A stretch of DNA of 8,137 nucleotides from NCBI GenBank assembly GCA_020832965.1, contig JAJHRM010000113.1, forward strand, positions 1-8,137, written 5' to 3'. The notes below the pieces were generated by a model, which worked only from the letters and a program-made list of their open reading frames with translations, did no database searches and was not told the DNA's origin. The position numbers were made by a program, and so were the translations under genes. Position 1 is the first letter of the stretch. Each line of letters opens with the position of its first letter. Shown piece by piece: positions 1-6,132 of this stretch. Source of the stretch: Thermofilum sp. (GTDB lineage Archaea; Thermoproteota; Thermoprotei; Thermofilales; Thermofilaceae).

Positions 1-1
1 C

Positions 2-303
2 GCGAGGGACAAATACGGGAAAACGCCGCTGCACTACATGGCTGAGAGGAGGAACGTTAGCGGCATCAGGCTCTTGAAAGGGGGCGCGCGCGAGCTGGAC
101 CCCAACATCAAGGATAACGAGGGCAGACACCGCTCCACTACGCCGCCTTCTACAACCACTTCGAGGCTGCAGCCCTCCTCATCGAGAACGGAGCTAGCGC
201 GGACGCGAGAAACAGCTTCGGCGCTACGCTGCTCCATTACGCGGTTTTCAACCAGAACGTGAAACTCATAAAGCTCCTACTCAAGAACGGCGCTACATTC
301 TAG
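2..303 (+). pseudogene. Ankyrin-repeat protein, 3' end, frameshifted
   Basis: This is the C-terminal end of an ankyrin-repeat protein whose beginning lies left of the window. In frame 2 the sequence reads DKYGKTPLHYMAERRN and continues to DPNIKDNEG, a complete ankyrin unit with the TPLH signature. Near base 121 the repeat pattern jumps to frame 1, where QTPLHYAAFYNHFEAA and then ATLLHYAVFNQNVKLIKLL follow, ending at the TAG at 301-303. One base (probably a G in the GGG at 121-123) has been lost relative to an intact frame. The visible part holds about three repeats. Ankyrin repeats mediate protein-protein contacts; the partner is unknown. The break may be a real mutation or a sequencing error. 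The visible long reading frame starting at base 38 is only the pre-shift frame running on into nonsense. Confidence 0.75.
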
Positions 304-352
304 CGCACTCCGCACGAGCCGGGCGCACAACTTTCCATTCGGCATCCACGAG

Positions 353-373
353 CATCGTACTTGCCGCACGATG
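353..373. repeat. Small inverted repeat downstream of ankyrin gene
   Basis: CATCGT at 353-358 is perfectly complementary to ACGATG at 368-373, with a 9-base loop. It lies 50 bases after the ankyrin stop codon. There is no T-run behind it, so a terminator role is not supported; it may be chance. The rest of 304-504 shows no gene or other structure that I can support. Confidence 0.2.
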
Positions 374-504
374 TACCGTGTGGTCTCAATTAAGTAGTTT
401 CTTCTTGATGCACACACTGCAAGCACGGTCTTCAAAGGATATCGTCAGCGTCAATGGCTTGAAAGAGAGAGGCACTCGTTAACCAGGTCATCCCTCTAGC
501 ACGC

Positions 505-516
505 GCTACGCGTAGC
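505..516. repeat. 12-bp perfect palindrome past the dndC-like stop
   Basis: GCTACGCGTAGC is its own reverse complement. It lies about 40 bases beyond the stop of the minus-strand dndC-like gene, separated from it by an AT-rich stretch (521-556) that is T-rich on the minus strand. It could be a protein binding site or part of a 3' end signal; nothing in the sequence decides between these. Confidence 0.25.
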
Positions 517-556
517 ATGCATAAAGTTTACTTAATAAATTGCTTAAAATTTATAA

Positions 557-1558
557 TCAATACAATTCATACCGTAAGTTTGCAGCCATCTCGTAGTCAT
601 CGATAACAAGTTTTAGGAATTTTTCTAATTTTTCGATATCGTATCCAAAAGCTTCCGGCGCGTTACGTAGCGCTTGAAGGAAAACGTCAGCAATCGCCTT
701 TCTACCTTCTATGTTTAATTTACCGTATTTTTTCTCGCGGTATCGTTGCTCCTTTTTAGCAATATAAAGTAATTGTTCTTTCGCTTTGAACAATACTTCA
801 GGAACAAGAGTTTTCTCTTTTGTTACAACCGTACACACCCAACAGCCGTATCTCACAGTGAGCGGTATCGCGTCTAAGGGTTTATCAAATCCATAAAGTT
901 CAAAAATATAATCATAGCTTTTTCCATCCCATCTATTAGTTCTCGATAGGAATCTGAATACATCGTCGTCGCTCCATGTAAGTATAGGCATAACCGCGAT
1001 AGCTTTGGCTCCAGCGAAGCTAATCTCGGCCACCGGCGTCTCCGCCAGCTTTCTACTCTTCAAGTTGGCCTTCCTGTAGCTGCTCTCATTGAGCCTAACA
1101 CCGGACACCATGACGAATTCTCCGAGCGAACGCACGAAATTCTTGAGAGGGTTGAGCTTTAGCACGCGCGTGCACCACCTGAACCTCGGTCCCGGTGCTG
1201 GGTACCCTTTTAGGACCATCATAGAAATGAAATCCTCACGCGGAGCGGGCTTTAGGACCACAGGCTCGACCACTCCGTCGAGTTCTTCCTGAGAAACTTT
1301 GCGCAAAGAAGCGAGCGCTTCGAGCGCAGTCCGTTTCAACAGAGGGTGCTCTAAAAGGGTGTCCTCGTACACAACGTACACTTTGCTGAGTTCCGCGCCC
1401 CTTTTGATGGCTTCCGCAACTACGTGCACAACGGTTGTAGAATCTTTACCACCAGAGAACCCTATGACCCATGGTAATTTACCATAGCGTTTTGAAATCT
1501 TCTTCGCAAAATTCACAGATTTGTCAAACATTTTATCGACGGCAAGACTTGCTTGCAC
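557..1558 (-). CDS. DndC-like PAPS-reductase-family ATP pyrophosphatase
   Basis: This 333-aa protein belongs to the PAPS reductase/N-type ATP pyrophosphatase superfamily, which activates a substrate by adenylation. Residues 35-40 are the PP-loop SGGKDS. Residues 127-131 are RWCTR, and 152-162 contain the SGVRLNES motif. At 195-223 a WSDDDVFRFL segment leads to IFELYG, and at 236-245 lies RYGCWVCTVV. The GCWVCTVV block followed by KEKT is, from memory, typical of DndC, the phosphorothioation enzyme that in the Dnd pathway uses ATP and sulfur relayed from a cysteine desulfurase. Only three cysteines exist (129, 239, 242), candidates for Fe-S or zinc binding. The protein is shorter than the bacterial DndC proteins I know. 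The GTG start at 1558 fits a leaderless transcript from the TATA element near 1588; ATG codon 10 (1531) is the alternative. No DndA, DndD or DndE is in the window, so the substrate is uncertain; a general sulfurtransferase role remains possible. Confidence 0.85.
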   Translation of the reverse strand: MQASLAVDKMFDKSVNFAKKISKRYGKLPWVIGFSGGKDSTTVVHVVAEAIKRGAELSKVYVVYEDTLLEHPLLKRTALEALASLRKVSQEELDGVVEPVVLKPAPREDFISMMVLKGYPAPGPRFRWCTRVLKLNPLKNFVRSLGEFVMVSGVRLNESSYRKANLKSRKLAETPVAEISFAGAKAIAVMPILTWSDDDVFRFLSRTNRWDGKSYDYIFELYGFDKPLDAIPLTVRYGCWVCTVVTKEKTLVPEVLFKAKEQLLYIAKKEQRYREKKYGKLNIEGRKAIADVFLQALRNAPEAFGYDIEKLEKFLKLVIDDYEMAANLRYELY

Positions 1559-1582
1559 GTTCTTGAGGGGCGAAGAAGACAG

Positions 1583-1592
1583 CTATTTATAT
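1583..1592. promoter_or_regulatory. Shared divergent TATA element
   Basis: TATTTATA at 1584-1591 reads TATAAATA on the other strand, so it resembles an archaeal TATA box in both directions. Its centre is about 27 bases before the GTG at 1614 and about 30 bases before the GTG at 1558. Archaeal transcription usually starts about 25-30 bases from the TATA centre, so both transcripts would begin at or next to their start codons and be leaderless. Neither start has an SD-like sequence, which agrees. The purine-rich GAAGAAGA upstream on the plus strand could act as a BRE. One element controlling both directions would couple the dndC-like gene to the effector operon. Confidence 0.6.
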
Positions 1593-1613
1593 GTGCGCTA
1601 ATACAATAGCATA

Positions 1614-3356
1614 GTGGCTGCGGATATGCCTGCAGCGAACCCGAGTATTCCGCGATCCTATGATGACGCACGAGCAGCAATTACGCCGCTAATCGTAGAG
1701 ACCTTAGCTTACCTTACCGATGGTTGTTTGCTTTCACTACAAGAAGAGCCAGTGCTAATTCCGAGAAAAATAGTAGATGATATATTAAGTGCGAGTATAC
1801 CAATTTTCGTAGTAGCTGGTGATTGGGGACAAGGGAAAAGCTTTACAGGGAAACTAATATATAGATTATCACAACAATTACTACAAAGTGGTTCTGCTTA
1901 CAAGTATTATGTAACATATATTCCTTTATCTATTGTTTATTCGAAAGTGAATAAAAATTACGAAAATTTCGTCACAAACTTTTATGGTAGCGCGCGAGCG
2001 CTTTCAAAAGAATCGTTACCTGCGGATGCAAGAAAATTTTTATCAATAATCATTCCGATAATCTTTTCTCCAAATACAGTTAAAAAATTAGGAATAAATG
2101 AAATTTTAACCACACTTCCACAATCATGTGATTTGATTGCCGATGATTATGCAGGAAGCTTCTTGGATATAGCTACATCTGTTTTAAGCAAAATTGATAG
2201 CAAATTTATAATAATCTTAGATGAGCTAGAAGATGTGGAAGGAATTTTCTCAATTAATGAATTAGGCAAGGTACTATATCTATTTAGAATAATTTATGAT
2301 ATAGCTTTAAACAAGGGAATCATACATTTTCCAACCATCGTTTTGCTGTTGCAGGAATATGCGCGCGCTGATTTTACTACTAAACTTTTAGATCAACTTA
2401 GGACACAACAGGACATTTCAAGGACTTTTGGGGTAATAGGAAATATCAGAACGCTAGACCCAATAACTAAAGATGACATGAAAAAATATATTAGCGATCT
2501 TTTAAATAGAGTACTTGGTGAACAAGCAAAGAAGTTATTTACCGAAAAAAGTATAGAAAATATCGTGCAAGAAATAGAAAAAATGAATTTAAATAATACG
2601 AGATTAAGAATTGCTCTCATAAGACAAATTTTGAGCAACATTATAGCTCGATACATAGCTATGTATCCTGATTTCGTGAACGAACTGCAACGATGGCGGC
2701 CACATGAAATTGTTAAAAATCGAATTTTAGAGAAGATTTTTAGCGAAATAAATATAACTACTCCCCCAAGCTCATTTGAAATAGGATTACCAAGAGAATT
2801 GAGCGACATACTTTCCGGAAAATTTGATAGAATTTCCAAGTATGCTGATAAACTTTCAGAAATTACTGCTAAAGAAATTCGTAGGATTTATGGAAATCGG
2901 GCGCTACAACCCTCCCCAATATCCCGTGCAAGAGGTTACAAGGCGTACGAGGTACTCATTAAAGGTGAAAGAGGGGGTATAGCGCTAAGGTTGATCGTAT
3001 GGGCGAGGCTAACGGACATCAATGTTAGGAGGCTCGATAGAAGGAAGATACTTTCCAAGTTTCACTTAACGGAACAAGATGCTAGAACACCACCAACCAA
3101 GATACTTCTCGTGTATACTCCCAACGTCAAGTGGATTTCTCGACTGCAAGCTGCGTTGCACGACCTCATAGTTCCCTTGCCCATAGAGGATGGTCTAACG
3201 TTAGCAGCAATACTAGCTTCTACTCCCGATACTAGCGGGTCTGAATTAACTCGAGGTTTGCATCAAGAGTTTAAGGAAGTACTAAGGAAAATATATGAGG
3301 AAAAGTATGTAAATAGAATTAGAGAAATAATTGAAGATATCTTGAGGCATAGGTGA
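1614..3356 (+). CDS. P-loop ATPase, first gene of effector operon
   Basis: This 580-aa protein has a clear Walker A motif GDWGQGKS (residues 69-76) and a Walker B motif FIIILDELED (198-207, with D203 and E204). A sensor-1-like strand TIVLLLQEYA follows at 241-250, and LDPITKDDMKKYI at 281-293 resembles the start of an AAA+/ORC-type lid. The middle (300-425) is helical. Residues 440-535 look like a separate strand-rich domain that I cannot name. No signal peptide or membrane segment is visible, so it is cytoplasmic. The layout recalls the single P-loop ATPases of phage-defence systems such as DptF/DndF and the BREX ATPases, but I cannot assign a family. The GTG start at 1614 sits at the predicted start of a leaderless transcript; ATG at 1626 is the alternative. 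It is followed after 17 bases by the next gene, so the two are likely co-transcribed. Confidence 0.85.
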   Translation: MAADMPAANPSIPRSYDDARAAITPLIVETLAYLTDGCLLSLQEEPVLIPRKIVDDILSASIPIFVVAGDWGQGKSFTGKLIYRLSQQLLQSGSAYKYYVTYIPLSIVYSKVNKNYENFVTNFYGSARALSKESLPADARKFLSIIIPIIFSPNTVKKLGINEILTTLPQSCDLIADDYAGSFLDIATSVLSKIDSKFIIILDELEDVEGIFSINELGKVLYLFRIIYDIALNKGIIHFPTIVLLLQEYARADFTTKLLDQLRTQQDISRTFGVIGNIRTLDPITKDDMKKYISDLLNRVLGEQAKKLFTEKSIENIVQEIEKMNLNNTRLRIALIRQILSNIIARYIAMYPDFVNELQRWRPHEIVKNRILEKIFSEINITTPPSSFEIGLPRELSDILSGKFDRISKYADKLSEITAKEIRRIYGNRALQPSPISRARGYKAYEVLIKGERGGIALRLIVWARLTDINVRRLDRRKILSKFHLTEQDARTPPTKILLVYTPNVKWISRLQAALHDLIVPLPIEDGLTLAAILASTPDTSGSELTRGLHQEFKEVLRKIYEEKYVNRIREIIEDILRHR

Positions 3357-3372
3357 CTGAAAGGTGACTGAA
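3351..3372 (+). repeat. Tandem 11-bp repeat carrying the ribosome binding site
   Basis: AGGTGACTGAA occurs twice back to back (3351-3361 and 3362-3372). The first copy contains the TGA stop of the ATPase gene. The second copy supplies the GGTGA (3363-3367) placed 6 bases before the ATG at 3374. GGTGA can pair with the archaeal 16S rRNA 3' end. The duplication gives the junction two possible SD sequences, which may help translation to restart on the second gene. Confidence 0.7.
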
Positions 3373-3373
3373 A

Positions 3374-4399
3374 ATGAGTGATGCATATAAAGCAAAAGAA
3401 TTATGGAATTCTATAAATAATTTTTATAATCCTAAAAAAATTTCTCGAAAGAGAACTGAGTTCTATCAAAAAATTCTCAACGATGCTTTGAACTACAGAA
3501 TTACAGTCATTGACGATCCGTACTATACCACTAAGGGCATAATTTTCTACGAATTATTAACCGGAAAAATTGAAAATAAACGAATATTAAATGTCGATAA
3601 ACAATCGATTAAAAATTTATGGATAGAATTATTCGGAAAAGTTCCTGAAAGCTTTCCTGAATATCAAGTACAATTGACATCATTATTAGTTTATGCTTAC
3701 TATCACATATATACAGAAAACGAAAATTACATATTGGTTCCTTCAATGCTAAGAAATATGTTACTAAAACTTAGCGAGTTTACGACTACTTGGCTCTTAA
3801 CTCTTGAAAGAAGCAACCTTTACATTTACTATAAATCTATTTCTTTCTATGATTTCGCTAAGCTTGATAGAAAAACTAAGCTGACGGTTTACTCCATTCT
3901 TGGGGAAATCCATGATTTCCTAGCAACATGCAATTTACTCACAAGCATCGCGCCTACAATCCATCGAAGAATTCACTTCGTTGGTTCAGATGTTGAAAAA
4001 AGGGCTAAGGTTGTACCCGGTACGGCATATCATGTGACGATAACTATACCTGGCATATATTTCTTGAAAAAGTTTGAAGAAGCAGCACCCTTAGAACTTC
4101 AGGAAATTTACGATAAATTGTCACCGCTAGCTAACTACCATCAAGCGTTATGGGAAATCGCTAATGAAAAGATAGCGAGCAGTCTTGAGACATTCCAGCT
4201 ATCGGGATCGGCGTTGGTTGACGTAGTAAGTTACGAGCAACGCTTACCAGCGAGCGTCATTTCCGAGATAGAGCCTGTGGTCAGAAGCTTCATTATTCGG
4301 CATGAACTCGCGAGCATGGTCTTGTGGTTAGCTACAGCGAAAGGCTTAAAGGTCGACTTCGGAAGTTTTACTCGAGGGCTGTTAAAAGTAGCCAGGTAA
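3374..4399 (+). CDS. Unrecognised protein between the two ATPases
   Basis: I do not recognise this 341-aa protein. It has no P-loop, zinc ligands, signal peptide or membrane segment. The first 60 residues are basic and rich in Tyr and Asn (NNFYNPKKISRKRTEFYQ), and the rest is mostly helical. A possible strand segment RRIHFVGSDVEKRAKVVPGT lies at about 198-217, followed by YHVTITIPG. The C-terminus is basic (FTRGLLKVAR). It is preceded by a good ribosome binding site, GGTGA with 6-base spacing, and ends directly before the HerA-like gene, so it is surely translated with its neighbours. By position it resembles DptG, the unknown middle subunit between DptF and DptH in Dnd restriction loci, but this rests on gene order only and not on sequence. 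It may be an adaptor or DNA-sensing subunit. Confidence 0.8.
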   Translation: MSDAYKAKELWNSINNFYNPKKISRKRTEFYQKILNDALNYRITVIDDPYYTTKGIIFYELLTGKIENKRILNVDKQSIKNLWIELFGKVPESFPEYQVQLTSLLVYAYYHIYTENENYILVPSMLRNMLLKLSEFTTTWLLTLERSNLYIYYKSISFYDFAKLDRKTKLTVYSILGEIHDFLATCNLLTSIAPTIHRRIHFVGSDVEKRAKVVPGTAYHVTITIPGIYFLKKFEEAAPLELQEIYDKLSPLANYHQALWEIANEKIASSLETFQLSGSALVDVVSYEQRLPASVISEIEPVVRSFIIRHELASMVLWLATAKGLKVDFGSFTRGLLKVAR

Positions 4400-4403
4400 G
4401 GTG
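4400..4403 (+). promoter_or_regulatory. Ribosome binding site that decides the HerA-like start
   Basis: GGTG at 4400-4403 stands 6 bases before the ATG at 4410, matching the GGTGA spacing at the other two internal junctions of the operon (6 bases before 3374 and 6133). The GTG at 4401 lies inside this site, so it is less likely to be the start codon. Confidence 0.55.
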
Positions 4404-4409
4404 CAGAAG

Positions 4410-6131
4410 ATGGTAAACGCGCGACAATACGTCGGGTACGTGGTGGTTTCTAAGGAAACACCTATGCGCGGAATGAAGATATACGCAGATCTTTTCGACG
4501 AATCCGTTAGAGAGGGCGACGTGGTAGCCATTGTATCTCAGGACGGCTCTCCTCTGGCAATCGGCGTAGTATCGAACGTGGAAGTGTATTCCGTGGTGGA
4601 TAGATTCGAGTACGCGAGTCTCGGCGTAAGGCTGACGCAGGGGCAACCCGCTACAAAGCCAAAACTTTTCAGGAAAGCTTCTGTAAATATTCTCATGAAA
4701 TTGAAGAACGAAACTTTCGATAAAGCTTACGCTATAAAACTTCCAGAAAGATCCGATATGGATGCCCTGTGGAAATCGCTTATACCTGATCCTAGAAAAC
4801 GTATACTAGCTGGTTTTCTTAAAGGGCGCGAACTGATACCAGCTTTTTATCACGTAGACTTTTTGCTGGGACCTGAGGGGGCACATCTGAATGTAGGTGG
4901 TATGTCAGGGTTGGCTGCAAAGACCAGTTATTTGAGATTCCTAATGTTTTCACTAATAGAATATATGGAAAGAACCCAGCAAGAAATATATATAATAGCT
5001 TTTAATGTCAAACGATTAGATTTTATGGGATTACATAGGATTCCCGATTCACAAGACGAACTAGATAAATGTATTGAAATATGGGGGAGAAACAAAGGGA
5101 TAGATAATGAAACATTACAGATTTATAAACAAATGTATAAAGAATTTTTTAACGCTATGCGTAACTATAAGAATAACATAAAGTATTTTACTTACAAGGA
5201 TGACCCATACCGCAATAATCCGGAGTTTATGAACAACGCCCAGGTCTACTCTTATGGGTTGTTAGATTTAGGTATGGAGGGCCTTATAGCTGGACTCTTC
5301 GAAGAAGAGGATGAAGCTTCAATTTTACAAATGAATCTTATAACAAAGATAATGAACGTCATTGCTGGGGATCCTCACCTTCGCCCTTCTATGGATACTT
5401 TGCGACAGGTTCTCGAATGTTTACGTGTAGAACGAACATCGTCGAGACCCGGCCGCACTGGCACCCACAGCGACATTGCTCAAAATATTTGCGCACGCAT
5501 ATTGCAAGAGATGAGCCCCGATCCCAGAACTGTCGAGGCGGTTATGAGGCGTTTAGACGGCTTTTTGGAAAGAGCTAGGCGTATCATTGACCGTTCAGCG
5601 CCTTCATCGACACCCATTCGCCCCGAAGGTTTTGTGAAAGGCATAAACGTCATACAACTTTATGGATTAAGTGACGTCGAAAAGAGGGTTATAGTTTCAT
5701 GCGTGATCAACGAAATCTTAAGGTACGCGGAAGAAGAGCAGAGAAAAGGTAAGGATAAAGCTTTTGTGATAATAGTTGATGAGTTGAACAAATATGCTCC
5801 AACCTCGAAATCTCCCATAAAAAAGATCCTCGTAGAGATAGCTGCGAGAGGGAGGGATCTTAGAGTGTCTCTGTTCGGAGCTGAGCAATTCCCGAGCGAT
5901 ATAGACAGCCAAGTGCTAGGTAACACTGGCACTTTAGCGGTAGGTAGGATGTCGCTCGCTGAATTGGAGGAGAGAATGTATAGGATATTTGGGGAGCTAA
6001 GGAATACTGCTGGATATTTAGGGAAAGGTGAAATGTTAGTTCATCATCCGATATATTTTCAACCATTAATTCTATCATTCCCACCGCCGATAAACGATAT
6101 TATGAGAGAAAGCGTATCTGTGGTGACTTAA
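4410..6131 (+). CDS. HerA-family ATPase (DNA translocase-like)
   Basis: This is a HerA/FtsK-superfamily ATPase of 573 aa from the ATG at 4410 (576 aa if the GTG at 4401 is used). Numbering here is from 4410. Residues 1-95 form a HAS-barrel-like domain beginning RQYVGYVVV. The P-loop region HLNVGGMSGLAAKTS (159-173) lacks the canonical GK pair and reads A-A-K-T. The Walker B motif is AFVIIVDELNKYAP (451-464, with D457 and E458). AARGRDLRVSLFGAEQ (478-493) is the usual HerA arginine-containing and sensor block. An insertion of about 240 residues, partly acidic and helical, separates the two ATPase halves. HerA proteins form hexamers that move along DNA and work with NurA nucleases; here the next gene encodes that partner two bases later. 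It is probably the counterpart of DptH or similar defence HerA proteins rather than the repair HerA of the rad50-mre11 operon. Confidence 0.88.
   Translation: MVNARQYVGYVVVSKETPMRGMKIYADLFDESVREGDVVAIVSQDGSPLAIGVVSNVEVYSVVDRFEYASLGVRLTQGQPATKPKLFRKASVNILMKLKNETFDKAYAIKLPERSDMDALWKSLIPDPRKRILAGFLKGRELIPAFYHVDFLLGPEGAHLNVGGMSGLAAKTSYLRFLMFSLIEYMERTQQEIYIIAFNVKRLDFMGLHRIPDSQDELDKCIEIWGRNKGIDNETLQIYKQMYKEFFNAMRNYKNNIKYFTYKDDPYRNNPEFMNNAQVYSYGLLDLGMEGLIAGLFEEEDEASILQMNLITKIMNVIAGDPHLRPSMDTLRQVLECLRVERTSSRPGRTGTHSDIAQNICARILQEMSPDPRTVEAVMRRLDGFLERARRIIDRSAPSSTPIRPEGFVKGINVIQLYGLSDVEKRVIVSCVINEILRYAEEEQRKGKDKAFVIIVDELNKYAPTSKSPIKKILVEIAARGRDLRVSLFGAEQFPSDIDSQVLGNTGTLAVGRMSLAELEERMYRIFGELRNTAGYLGKGEMLVHHPIYFQPLILSFPPPINDIMRESVSVVT
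6122..6126 (+). promoter_or_regulatory. Ribosome binding site of the NurA-like gene
   Basis: GGTGA lies inside the last codons of the HerA-like gene, 6 bases before the ATG at 6133. The stretch GGTGACTTAAAATG differs by one base from GGTGACTGAAAATG at 3363-3376, so the two gene junctions share nearly the same translation start signal. Confidence 0.7.
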
Positions 6132-6132
6132 A

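Noticed and set aside
38..262. 74-aa plus-strand frame at the left edge as an intact small gene
   Set aside because: Its first part is ankyrin repeat continuing from upstream, and its second part is out-of-frame Ser/Thr-rich sequence; the true ankyrin pattern continues in another frame.
2393..2839. 148-aa minus-strand frame inside the ATPase gene
   Set aside because: It is the antisense shadow of an AT-rich coding region; Leu/Ile/Ser/Phe-rich content follows from the opposite strand, and the sense frame has clear Walker motifs.
4401..4409. GTG at 4401 as start of the HerA-like gene
   Set aside because: It overlaps the GGTG ribosome binding site, while the ATG at 4410 has the same spacing to GGTG as the other operon genes. 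It cannot be fully excluded.
4368..4646. 92-aa minus-strand frame rich in His and Arg at the 341-aa/HerA junction
   Set aside because: It is antisense to the HAS-barrel-like start of the HerA protein and has no motif of its own.
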